Below are positions 52,776 through 63,519 of a DNA stretch of 64,000 nt, piece by piece (the stretch's first letter is position 1; each line of letters starts with the position of its first letter). The position numbers and the translations under genes were made by a program. The stretch comes from Lithodes maja (lineage: Eukaryota > Arthropoda > Malacostraca > Decapoda > Lithodidae). The stretch spans positions 124,001 through 188,000 of the forward strand of contig JBAKBP010000688.1 of NCBI GenBank assembly GCA_037953745.1, given 5' to 3'. Below the pieces are notes generated by a model, which was not told the DNA's origin, made no database searches, and was given only the letters and a program-made list of their open reading frames with translations.

Positions 52776-54545
52776 GCTAATTTTCACTCGATACCGTACA
52801 TTTTATTAGTAATTGAGGTAGGTTATTGTTATATTAGGCACTGATTATTCGTTATTACAGGTTTATTATACTTTGGCCATCAAGTATTGTGTCTTGTGTC
52901 ACTTTCACTTTGATAAATATGCTTTAGAGAGTGTCACTCACTGATAATTCTAGAAGATGGTGATGTAATAGACGTGGTATATTGCGATTTTATGAAGGCC
53001 TTCGATAAGGTCCCACATAAAAGGTTAATAGAGAAAGTTAGAAGCTATAATATAGGGGAGAAATGTGTGAAATGGATAGAAGCCTTCCTGAAAGATCGGA
53101 GACAGAGGGTATTGGTGAATGGAATAGGCTCGGGGTGGAGGGAAATTACAAGTGGGGTACCTCAGGGATCTGTGTTGGGACCACTGCTGTTCGTTATATT
53201 TATTAACGACTTGCCTGAAGTTATAACTAATGGAAGTGAGGTATACCTGTATGCGGATGACACTAAACTGTATAGAAGAGTGAGGAGTAAGGAAGATATG
53301 GGTTTGCTTCAAGGAGATGTGGAGGGCATGAAGGGATGGTCTGAGCATTGGTTAATGCCTTTTCATCCAAAAAAATGCAAGTACATGCGGATTGGGACCA
53401 GCAAGATAGACAAGGTAGGATACAGTATGTATGAAGCGATGGAGGAAGTGAGTGCAGAAAAGGATATCGGAGTAGTGATAGACAATAAGTTAAATTTCTC
53501 AGAACATTTAGCGGAAAAGATAAACAAAGCCAATAGAATTGTAGGGCTGATAAGGAGGACATTTGTGTCACTTGACGAAGAAATCTTTAGGAATCTATAT
53601 ACAGCGCTGGTTAGGCCGCACCTGGAATATGCAAACCAGGTGTGGGCTCCATATATGGTAAAGGATATAGAAGCAGTGGAGAAAGTGCAGAGGAGAGCTA
53701 GCAAGCTGGTACCAACGTTGAAGAACGCAGGCTATGAGCAGAGGTTGAGGACACTGGGGCTTCCGACACTGGCATATAGGAGAAAGAGAGGGGATATGAT
53801 AGAGACTTTTAAGATAGTGTCAGGAAAGTACGATGAGGATGTGTGTGAAGGTATCTTCTTAATGCGGGAGGGAACAAGAACGAGAGGACACTCCAAGAAA
53901 ATTTACAAAGAAAGAAATAGGCTTGAGAAGGCAAAGAACTCATTTTGTGATAGAGTGGTAAATGAGTGGAACGCACTGCCCCAGTATGTAGTCGATTCCG
54001 AATCAATAAGGGAGTTTGAAAGTAATCTTGATAAAGCATGGGGAAGACAAGATTTGAAGTTTGATTATAAAACAAAAATACAGAATAGTAAAAATGTTGC
54101 GTCTGCTACCGCCGCCGCCAACACCGTGAACGACCGCAGCAGTGCAAGTACTGGTACTGAGCTGGATACACAGGCATAGTTTGCCTTTTTCCAGAGGATC
54201 TACTGTAAGAAAACTGTAAGAATAATGCTAATTTTCACTCGATACCGTACATTTTATTAGTAATTGAGGTAGGTTATTGTTGTATTAGGCACTGATTATT
54301 CGTTATCACAGGTGTTTATTATACTTTGGCCATCAAATATTAGGTCTTGTGTCACTTTCACTTTGACAAATATGCTTTAGAGAGTGTCACTGATAATGCT
54401 CATTTTCACTCGATACCGTACATTTTATTAGTAATTGAGGTAGGTTATTGTTGTATTAGGCACTGATTATTCGTTATCACAGGTGTTTATTATACTTTGG
54501 CCATCAAATATTAGGTCTTGTGTCACTTTCACTTAGTTATATGAT
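52776..54545. repeat. 170-bp tandem repeat in the 3' tract of piggyBac-2, 3 units
   Basis: Units begin GCTAATTTTCACTCGATACC near 52776, 54228 and 54398 and each ends with GTGTCACTTTCACTT. The CR1-like LINE separates the first unit from the other two. Further single GTGTCACT words occur at 54576-54655 and 52757. Confidence 0.9.
52949..54225 (+). mobile_element. CR1-like LINE family C, copy 2 (5'-truncated)
   Basis: Begins within [15 protein letters not shown] and continues without a break to the stop at 54179: [35 protein letters not shown] (near 53250), LNFSEHLAEKINKANRI, LEYANQVWAPY, RRKRGDMIETFKI, WNALPQYVVDSES and a Ser/Thr/Ala tail. The first 60% of ORF2 is missing. The 3' end repeats ACTGTAAGAA. 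The open frame without lesions indicates recent insertion. It lies between units of the 170-bp repeat; the target duplication is at most 5 bp (ATAAT). Confidence 0.9.
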
Positions 54546-54797
54546 TTGTAAACGTTTTATATACAATTTATTGTGTCTTTTCACTGATTTATATATTTCT
54601 ATAGGTTCTAATCATATGAATGTCACTTGGTATATACATATGTGTCACTTTCACATATTATTATGGTGTAATTGTATTTGTATCAATTTTCTCATAATAC
54701 ATGACTTTTGTATAACAATAAATTGGTTTTCTTCCACTTTTTGCCTATATATATGGTGTACATATTGTCATTTTATTTGGCAATTTCAGTATGATTA

Positions 54798-57700
54798 TTA
54801 GAACTCCAGCTTGGAGTGGTAATCAAAGAAGCACTCTAAAGCACAGAGTGCCACCTTGCACTCCACACACTCTATGGTTGACTTTTTACCTGACCTCGGC
54901 CTCACCCTGCTGTTGTAGCAGACATGGCACCGCTTCTGCTGCGTTCTTCCTGATTCATTCTGAGGCAGAGAACCAAGCCTGTGCCTAATCAAGTATTGAG
55001 CACACTGCAAGCGGTCAATAACGGCGGGCCCAGGATGTGCCACTGCCCTCTGTGGCGTAGCATACTTCTCCAGGAGCTCCGTCAACACCTGCTTTTGGAA
55101 CCTCCGCAGGCTATTGAACTTCAGGGGTGTGTTCACATTCCGAAGCTTGTATATATTGTAGGCATTCAGAACTGACATGTCCACCATATGCAGAAAGAAC
55201 TTTTTGTACCATCTGCACGAGGTACGCAGGCAGTCAATGAAGCCTATCTGCATGTCGGACTTGTCCACCAGCCTCATGTTGATGTTGTAGTCCAGGACAG
55301 CATCGGGCTTGGTCACCCTGGCCTGGGTGCGGCGATCCACCTTGCCAGTCTCCACCATTTCCCCCTTGTGGATGGTGCTCAGGAGGTTGACCTTCCGCTG
55401 GTCGTGCCAGTGGATAGCCAGAATGGGCCCCGACTTCTTCTTGAACACATCACCTTTTTTGGTCTTTGGAGGGAAAGGTGGCATGCCCTTCCTTTTCCCT
55501 CGTACTGTGCCTACAGTCCCCGTCTTGCGCTCATGCAGGTACTGTGAGAGAGTGGGGGACGTGTAATAATTGTCCGTGTAGAGGACGTGATTCTTGTGAA
55601 AGTAGCGGTCCATCATGGCTTGCACCACTGCTCCGCCAAAGCCAATGAGGGGGTCCACAAGCAAGTCCCCTTCCTTCCCGCTGTAGACCAGGAAGTCCAG
55701 GACATAGCCAGTTTGGCAGTCGCACAGCACAAAGAATTTTATGCCAAAGCGATGTCTTTTTGAGGGGATGTACTGCCGGAAGCTGAGTTTTCCCCGGAAT
55801 AGCACAAGAGACTCATCAATGACGACCTTGCGGAAGGGCTTGAAGTAGGAGGTGAAGCGTTCTCGCATCATCTCGTACAACGTCCTAATCTTCCACAGCT
55901 TGTCTGGGAGGTGGACGTCAAGGTTGGTGACAAGATGCAGCGCTGCGAGGATATCAAGGTACCGGTCGCGAGACATATATTTCCCGAAGGCAGGGGTGGA
56001 TATGAGATCATTGGTGATCCAATAGTTAGGCAACCTATGCTTCTTGACATGAGGCATTAGCATGGTGAGTGCCAGGAACACCATGAACTCTTTATGAGTC
56101 ACTGGGGTCCACTGCCTCATGTGGCCCTTGGTCACCTTGCCCATAAAGTGGACCTGGAATTGGTGCTGCTTATTTGTCTCTTTGACAACATAGCCTACCA
56201 CCTCCTCATCAAAGAAGGCCTCAAATAGTTCGTGTGGTGGAGCATTGGGGCCTGCAGGAAAATTGGGGGTAATGCCTGAACCCTCCAGTACCTCATCAAA
56301 AGCTGGCACATCAGGGTTGTATCCATCCCCATCAACTACGTCTTGCCACTGAAAAACGTAGAATGAGTCTTGTCTACGCTGACGAGGAGCTCCAGCTGGT
56401 GGCCCAGCACGCCCACGGCCAACTCGGGAGGCGGGCGGCGAGGGCGTCGGCCAGGGCGGCGGCTAGCACGACGGGCAGCACGACGGGCAGCACGACGCCG
56501 GGTCAAGCGGATGGGTCGAGGGTCGTCGATGTCCATATAGTCATCGTCAGAGTGGTCATCTTGCCCTGACGGTGGACCTATGTAATCATGGCCAGAGTCT
56601 TCAGAGAGGTGCCCTTCATCATCAGTCTATCTATCTATCTATATGCTCAGGCCCAATCCCCATTTTGGGGGTAGCCGACTCAAGACAGAGCAAGAACAAG
56701 GAAAACACAAAAACATCATAAAACAAAAAATAAACACAGATAAAAAACACAAACTCTCACACATCCAGGTCACCCAGGAGAAGACCCAGAGACCAGGGTT
56801 ACCAAGGTCGCTCCAGCACTCCCCCGGCCCCTGACCACCCGGAGAGGTTCCGATCTCGGCAGGCAGACATGCAGCGGAGCCAAAGCCACAAGCCCTCCCA
56901 CCACACTTCCAGGCACACCCTTCATATTAATCGTCTCCCCGGGCCAGGCGCCTGATGGACTATTATCTAGTCCAACTTGCGCCCGACCCCTTACTCCAAA
57001 TGACCACGTGTTCACTCAACTATTCACAAGCATTCTCCATTCACTCTTGTCCACCACCACTTCCCCTGCCTGATCTATAGTCATTCCTCTATCATCCAAA
57101 GCCTTTCTTACACAGTCTCTCCATCTCAATGGGGGTCTTCCTGCCCTTCTATCTCCCCTTGTATCTGACTCACATATTCTCTTTGTAAGCCTTTCATCTC
57201 CCATTCGTTCCACATGACCATACCAGCTCAGCACCCTTCTGTCCACTCTGGCTGACAAATGTTCCTGCTGCCCCACTCTCCTACGTATCTCTTCATTCCT
57301 CAATCTGTCTCTACGAGTAGCTCCACACATACTCCTCAAGCAGCTCATCTCCATCACATCCAGCCCTCTTTTCTCCTTTTTCTTCAGAGCCCATGTCTCA
57401 GCCCCATACATCACTGTTGGCACAACAATTCCTTGATACAGTGCACTTTTTACTTTCACTCCGAGATTTCTCGTCTTCCACATACTTCCCATTGCTCCGA
57501 AAACCTTCCTTCCTTCACACACTCTCTGTTTTACCTCCACTTCCATACCTCCACTCCTGCTTATTGTTCCTCCTAGATATTTAAAACACTCTACTTGTTC
57601 CAATATTTCCCCATCCAGCCTCACATCTAGATTCACCCTATGCTCTCCCCTATTACACACCATTACTTTACTTTTATTGACGTTCACCTTCAGTTTCCTC

Positions 57701-59546
57701 CTTCCACAAACCACACCAAACTCTTTGACTACCTGCTGCAGTTTCTCATCAGAATCCGCCACCAATGCTGTGTCATCAGCGAACAGCAACTGATTCAACT
57801 CCCAATCTCTACCATTCTTTCCTACTAAATCCAATCCTCTTCCCATAGTTCTCCTTTTCACCTCCCTCACCACACCATCCATAAACATATTAAACAGCCA
57901 TGGTGACATTACACAACCCTGTCGCAAACCTACCTTTACCTCAAACCATTCACTCAACTCACCATTTCCTACTCTCACACATGCTCTGCTCCCTTCATAA
58001 AAACTCTTAACTGCTTCTAACAAATTTCCTCCTATTTCATAAATCCTTAACACCTTCCACATTGCTTCACGGTCCACACGATCATACGCTTTTTCCAAGT
58101 CCATAAAAGCCCAAAATATCTCCTTATGCTTCTCTAAATACTTCTCGCATAACTGTCTTACTGCAAACATCTGATCCACGCACCCTCTTCCCCTCCTAAA
58201 ACCGCACTGTTCTTCTCCTATTGCAACTTCCGTACACTTTATTATCCTCTCTATCAACACCCTGCCATACAGCTTTCCAACCACTGACAATAAACTAATA
58301 CCTCTATAACTTGAACACTCCTGCCGATCTCCCTTCCCCTTGTACAACGGCACAATACATGCACTCTTCCAGTCTATTGGTACCATTGACACAGCAAAGC
58401 ACACATTGAAAAGTCTCACCAACCAATCTATTATCACATCTCCACCCTTCTTTATACACTCCACAGCAATACCATCCAAACCATCAGTGGCCCCCACATA
58501 ATCTGGCGGGGAATGAGTGATGCGTGGGCGGCGTGCGGGTGGGCGAGGTGGGGAAGGAGTGGCAGGTGAGGCTGTGTCCCCCCGAGGTCCTGGGCTCCTT
58601 GGCCTGCGACGAGTGACAAAACAATGCTTCACTGTCACTAGGCCCAGGTATTGGTGATGCGAGCTCAAAGACTTCTTCAGGAAGACATGTTGAAGGCGGG
58701 AGAGGTGGGGAGGACCGTGGGGAAATTTGCGGGGGCGTATGGCTGGGGCCGGCAGGGGTGGACGCCGCGGGAGCCTCGAACAAAACTCTCTTACTTTTTT
58801 TAATTTTTTTGGTATATTTCCTGCCTTTCCCCTTTTCGGCAGCAGTATGTCTCCTGTCGGGGGACCTAGGAGGCAAATAGGCCGAAAGTGGGGGGTCCTC
58901 AACCCTTGGCAGTGGTGGGGGTGGTGGGGAAGAATGCGGGGCATCCGGGTCATATCTTGGGTGGCGTGGGTAGATAAGGGAGACAATGGCGGGCGAGAAG
59001 GGTCACCACGCTCACCCTCACCCTCACTCACAGCCTCATCCTCACCAAGTATTTTGGCTTGTTCCCTAGCTGCCGCGGCCGCCTTCTCAAGTATTTTCTG
59101 CTTATATAAGTGTAGCTTGAAAGGCGATTTACCTGGGGAAGGGCTTGGCGTCGTGTCACTTATGCGAAATTTGGTGAGTGACCTTGAACTCTCCCACTCA
59201 CTCACTCACTCTCAAGTTCACTGTCTTTAGGTAAACCAGCTTCCTCAACAACTGGTACATCACCTTCATCACTCTCATGTTCTCTCGCAAATCCCAGGAA
59301 TTGCTCTTCTTTGTCACTCTCATGGCCATAATCACTCGACTTATAATGACTGGAGTCGTCACTGACTATATCATCAACAATATACTTGGCATCAGCACGC
59401 TCATATAGTCTCAATGTCGTCTCAATAACTCCGGGAGATAACACATTTAGGCGATGGCGTCGGGGTAAGGCGCGACGAACTAGCACGGGCGTCGTAGGAA
59501 GCACGGTATCGAACACAGCGGAATCACTATTTGGCGTACTGTCCAT
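54798..59546 (-). pseudogene. piggyBac transposase 2 (two frameshifts, RTE-2 inserted)
   Basis: Starts at the ATG at 59546 (MDSTPNSDSAVFD). An acidic N-terminus (DIVSDDSSHYKSSD) ends at a shift within GAGT repeats near 59202. The basic KSPFKLHLYKQKILEKAAAAA region follows, to SPPDYVGATD where RTE-2 enters (58488). It resumes at 56626 with TDDEGHLSEDSGHDY in frame, then an Arg-rich stretch shifts frame between about 56470 and 56390. The catalytic domain is intact: PAFDEVLEGSG (56309), VIDESLVLFRGKL (near 55830), LYTDNYYTSP (near 55580), MRLVDKSDMQ (near 55270). The zinc domain (CHVC, CVECKVALCALEC) ends at 54798. The 504-codon core is undamaged and the best-preserved piggyBac catalytic region here. 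Confidence 0.88.
56627..58481 (-). mobile_element. RTE-2 LINE, 5'-truncated, inserted in the piggyBac-2 transposase
   Basis: Flanked by CATCAGT at 56620-56626 and 58482-58488. RT reading frame from DGIAVECIKKGG to the stop at 57016: PLYKGKGDRQECSSYRGISLLSV, MDLEKAYDRVDR (near 58100), GLRQGCVMSPWLFN, LFADDTALVAD (near 57780, catalytic), FKYLGGTISRSGG, YGAETWALKKKE, SWYGHVERM. No lesion in this part. The 3'UTR (57015-56627) ends GGGCCTGAGCATATAGATAG. By chance the RTE frame is in phase with the upstream piggyBac N-terminus, giving one 729-codon chimeric frame (59205-57016). Confidence 0.9.
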
Positions 59547-59791
59547 GATGGCGTCGGGGTAGATACTGTTGCTGTGGCATAGTTTACGCCTGGTGGCGCC
59601 ACCTACCCTCCCACGATACCAAAAATTTACGCGCGGCATTCGAAAGCACTCACGCAAGCAATGGGCGTTCAAGAGCCCTTCCGGGTTGCGCGGGCCGAGT
59701 TTGTTATGGGCGTTCAAGAGCCCTTCCGGGTTGGAGGGGTTAAAGTATCCCTAATAGGCTCAAAAATTGCGTCAGGACGTGAGAGGGTTAA

Positions 59792-59918
59792 GTTTTATTG
59801 TTTACATGCAATATTATAGAAAAATGGAAAAAAAAGCAGTGCGTTGCTTCGAAGAAGTTCTGCTTATAAGTAACCATACAGGTACATATGTTAAAGAATA
59901 TCACATTGAGATTCAAAT
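59792..59918 (-). other. Short DIRS-4 segment between MITE and RTE-3
   Basis: AT-rich 127 bp with no feature of its own. Assigned to DIRS-4 by position only. Confidence 0.35.
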
Positions 59919-62900
59919 TTTTTTTTTTTTTTGAAGTAGGTCTTTATTCTTCTACAACATTTAAAGGCACAAATAAATCATTTGATTATATCTTTTGTCC
60001 TTAAAATTAATTTGTACATATTTATATTTTGTACAACTTAAACTTAATACATACACATACAGTACATGCATAACATTTTAAGACTGAGTGTTCCACACAT
60101 ACGTGCAGTTTCAGTCTCTTGTCCTAATGGCGGTGTTCTAGGCAACCCTGTTAAGGACTGCTTCACTTGTCAAGTTCTTGGATTTGAGATCGGCGCGTAT
60201 AGTCCGATCCCAGGTTTTCCTCGGTCCACCCCTTGGTGCAGCTCCCTCCACAATCACAGACCTGCATTTTTTCACCCAATTTTGTTCATCCATTCTCTCC
60301 ACATGTCCATACCATCCCAGTCTACTTGTACGCATCACTTCGCTAATACTCTTTATACCTAAACGTCTCCTCAGCTCAACATTTGTTATTCTATCCTGTA
60401 GCCTGGCCCCACACATCCATCTCACCATTCTCATCTCATTACACTCCATTCTGTTGACATCCTCTACTTTAACGGCCCATGTTTCTGAGGCATACATCAT
60501 TGCACTTCTAACACATGAGGCATACACCTTTCCCTTCAGGGGGAGAGGCATTCTATTCATGATCAGGATTGGCATCAGTTCTCTGATTTTCCCCCAGCCA
60601 CACCTAATTCTAGCAACAGTGGCACCTTGGCCCCACCACTGGCAGAGATGGTATCTCCTAGGTAACAAAACTTGTTCACCAGCTCCAAAGACTCATTTCC
60701 AAAATTTACAGCCACAGGATCATCACTTAACACAAGCTCGCCTTTGCACACTACGCTTTCAAATTTTTCTATTTCTGACTTATCCTTCGGCAGTGGTCCC
60801 TTTATTCTACTACAGCGCTTACTCCCATGGTGTACCCAACATCGACAGATGCTACATTGAATTGAGTTAACGCCCACTCCCTTTCCACACACTGCACATG
60901 GGTATGCACCGCTCTTTTCCACATTGCCTCGTCTCAATCTACAATGCATAACCTTGGTTTTGTTAATATTGACTCTTAAACCCTTGCTCGCCATGCCCTC
61001 TCTCCACTCTCTGAATTTGGCCTCAGCATCTTGCATACTGTCAGCTATTAGGACTAAACCGTCTGCATAAAACAGTTCCAACGGGAGTCCGCCTCTAAAA
61101 ACTCTAGACAGTGCCTCCAAGACCATAATAAAGAGGAGGGGGCTTAACACTGAACCCTGATGAACTCCAACACGGACTGCGAACTCATCACTCAGTACAT
61201 CCTTCACCCTCACCGCACTTCGCGAATCCTCATACATCTTCATTATCACACGCACCAGCCACTCTTCCACACCAAGTTTCCCCATAGCCCACTTCACAAC
61301 ATCTCTAGGCAAACATCCTATCAAAGGCCTTCTCCAGGTCTACAAATACAAAGTAAAGATCCCTGCCTTTTAGTAAGTATCTTTCCTGTATCTGCCTGAC
61401 TATGAAAATAGCATCGGTTGTACCCCGTCCTGGCATAAAACCAAACTGTATATCATCAATAGAGATGCTTTGCCTGATCAAACCCTCAAGGACTCTCTCA
61501 CAGACCTTCATGATTTGGTCAAGCATTTTCAGGCCCCTATAATTTTCTCTATCTAGCGCATCCCCTTTTCCTTTGTATATATTTACTATTATACTTTTGA
61601 GCCAATCCTCTGGGATTTTCTCATCTTTAATAATGGTGTTTATCAACTCAGTGACTAAGTTTACACCAGCCTCCCCTGAGGCTTTTATCATCTCAGCAAC
61701 AATGTCAGAGCAACCTGGAGATTTACCGTCCTTCATTTTATTGATTGCGTTGCTCACTACAGCTGGTGCTATCAAAGGAGGGGGCCCAGATATTGGTTTT
61801 TCGATACTAAGCTGTTCCTTATCCCATTCAAACTCTACATTTAGCAATCGTTCATAGTGTGCCTTCCATGCTTCTCTGATTTCATTTTCTGCATACACAA
61901 TCTTCCCATTATTGTTTCTAACACACTGTTTACCTATAATATCCCTACTGTCACTTTTAACTCGCCTAGCTAGGTTGAAGATCCCATTGGGATTGTCAGT
62001 GTTACACACTTGTTCGAGGACCAGGTCCTTAATGCGATTTTTAGCATTGTAAATAACTCTTTTGGCAGTTCGTTTAGCTGCCTGGTATTCCTCCTTGCTG
62101 CCTCCTTTCTTCCATGCTTTGAAGCATCTCCTTTTCTCTTTCACAGCATGTTCTACCTCATCGTTCCACCACCAGGAGGTCTTATTCCTGGGGTGACCCT
62201 TTGTTTTCCCACAGACTTTGTCAGTGGCAGCGAGTCTGAGATTGTGGGGGTCATTTGTCCTTGTCCTGTGCAGTTTTGATTCATCGGACTTACGTTTCTT
62301 TTTAGGTTGTTTAGTCATAAATTGGGTATTTTGGCTGGCAAATTAGCATCCCCCCCCCGAGCTCCGGTTCCAGTCTACCACGGGACCATTCCCAGTACCT
62401 TCCCCCAAGATTAAGATTACAAGGGGGTAGGATCCAGTGGCCTCGGTACGCCCCACCAGAACCAGCCGCAGGGACGCACCCCGTGCGCGTACACGGCACT
62501 ACGACTGGCCTGGTATTTTTCGTCCAATGACAGGGCAGCCTCCTGGAGCGCCACCACCAGGTTCGGATCCCTATACTATTGGGCGGAAAGTGCCAGTCCG
62601 GGGAAACACTACGTACTGTACCCTTTGGTTCCATTTCGACCAGGTTGGGCCCAGGGCGCCAGATCCGGGTCCAGAGGGAGCGACACCCAACCGCCAGTGT
62701 GCCGCCATTAGGCAACTTGGAGCAAGTACAATGAAGCCCTGTCACAGCACTGTCATATGGAGACAATGCCAGCGCCAATAACAAGGCTTCATTGTATAGT
62801 GATGGCTACTTGGTCCGCAAGTCTAACACCATCCCCCCTATTAGTCGCCTTGTACGACATGCAGTAGGATGCGTGAGGCATATTCTTTTTTTCCTATACC

Positions 62901-62948
62901 ATAGGTGAAGGCCCCCTTACCCCCTGGGGGTAAATATCCTATAGTTGC
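59919..62948 (-). mobile_element. RTE-3 LINE lacking its endonuclease domain
   Basis: Minus strand, beginning with TATTTACCCCCAGGGGG near 62948 and ending in a poly(A) tail (T run at 59919-59932). A 5' leader (62948-62319) without recognisable coding is followed directly by the linker and RT, so the endonuclease region normally found between them is missing. The 3'UTR spans 60137-59933. Inserted in DIRS-4; no clear target duplication is found. Confidence 0.75.
60138..62318 (-). pseudogene. RTE-3 reverse transcriptase, inactive
   Basis: KTSWWWNDEVEHAVKEKRRCFKAW (near 62170), KSPGCSDIVAEMIK (near 61720), IVNIYKGKGDALDRENYRGLKML, FGFMPGRGTTDAIF, VFVDLEKAFDR (near 61330). After a shift near 61315: VHQGSVLSPLLF and FYADGLVLIAD (near 61060), where the second catalytic Asp of YADD is Gly. 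A zinc cluster CAVCGKGVG..CSICRCWVHHGSKRC sits at about 60905-60820. A second shift near 60610 leads to YASETWAVKVED, WYGHVERMDE and the end at 60138. The zinc cluster between RT and C-terminus is a known feature of some invertebrate RTE elements. Confidence 0.82.
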
Positions 62949-63149
62949 AACTGTTACAGATAAATTACAAAAATAATTTTTTTGAGCTGTATAACCAGCT
63001 CGACTCATCAAGTATCACAGCTCGTGAACTTATCACTTAGTCCGGCGGAGGGTCTAGGGGTCTTGGCTCTCGGCTCTCCAGCCCCCCCCCCCCCCCCTCC
63101 TCCTTTTCACCGTTAAGATTATTCTTAAATTTAGTAGCACACAGACCAA

Positions 63150-63361
63150 CTAGACCCGCTGGCACAAGGCCACACAGGTAAATTTTGGTTTATCCAAAGC
63201 CACAGATAGGTATCACTTCATGAAAGTATGATTGGAAGCCCACAACTTAGTGATGGCTATGTCATCAATTAAATAATTATGCAAGAAACGTAACGACACT
63301 GCCCATTTCCTGATTCGTGGGCCCTTCCCACTACACCGGGATTACTTTCACGAATTATTAT

Positions 63362-63362
<1 letters not shown>
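63150..63362 (-). pseudogene. DIRS-4 tyrosine recombinase, C-terminal end
   Basis: Minus strand. NPGVVGRAH matches DIRS-1 (NPGVVGRAHDLRKW), but the His-x-x-Arg box is scrambled. LWASNHTF then YLSVALDKP and CQRV-stop match DIRS-1 LWASNHTFLTRYLSVALDKP. A TGA (63215-63213) replaces the Arg codon just before the catalytic Tyr (63212-63210), a CGA-to-TGA change relative to DIRS-1. The upstream part is cut off by the insertion at 63362. Confidence 0.85.
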
Positions 63363-63398
<36 letters not shown>

Positions 63399-63519
63399 AG
63401 ACAATGAACGGAGGAAGGAAAAACACAGATAAAACAAAAAGGTCCATGTGCCTAAAGGCATCCTCCATTCATAAAATGTTTGTAACAACTGGATTTAAAC
63501 ATTTGTAGATTGTAAGTTT
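63363..63519. other. Poly(T) tract and short unassigned sequence
   Basis: A T run of about 33 bases (63365-63397) followed by 120 bases without similarity to other parts of the window. It may be the tail of a retroposed copy or the 5' flank of the CR1-like LINE. Confidence 0.5.

Larger units (their letters stand above)
52345..59739 (-). mobile_element. piggyBac-2, autonomous-type piggyBac transposon with two nested LINEs
   Basis: TTAA at 52341-52344 and 59740-59743. Left end CCCTCCAGCCCCGG, right end complement CCCCTCCAACCCGG. Minus-strand order: 5' end with repeated ACCCGGAAGGGCTC blocks, transposase (59546-54798), 3' noncoding tract with GTGTCACTTTCACT repeats. RTE-2 and a CR1-like LINE lie inside. 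Without them it would be about 4.2 kb. The termini match MITEs A-D, which are probably deletion derivatives of this lineage. Confidence 0.88.
52162..59787. mobile_element. Small MITE with piggyBac-style ends, split by piggyBac-2
   Basis: TTAA at 52158-52161 and 59788-59791 bound CCCTCTCACATCC and its near complement GGACGTGAGAGGG, with GACGCA following in both. Without piggyBac-2 (and one TTAA) the element is about 227 bp. No coding. Confidence 0.78.
51089..63362 (-). mobile_element. DIRS-4, minus-strand DIRS1-like element (5' part outside or lost)
   Basis: Its right terminus (ATTATAGGTTTGAGTCC at 51089) abuts the DIRS-2 recombinase. Right ITR (51089 to about 51900, with MITE E), ICR (51962-52070), 3' noncoding DNA (52070-52157 and 62950-63149) and recombinase C-terminus (63150-63362) follow in order on the minus strand. 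Interrupted by the 227-bp MITE/piggyBac-2 nest and by RTE-3. At 63362 it is cut by poly(T) and a CR1-like LINE. No target duplication is visible at 51089. Confidence 0.78.

Noticed and set aside
54798..56309. Domesticated piggyBac-derived host gene
   Set aside because: The 504-codon core is intact, but the element still has TTAA-bounded ends and its N-terminus is broken by an RTE and frameshifts; nothing indicates host use.
62311..62784. 157-codon frame in the RTE-3 leader as a protein
   Set aside because: No recognised domain, no conserved motif, and its composition fits a GC-rich leader; kept as 5' leader only.
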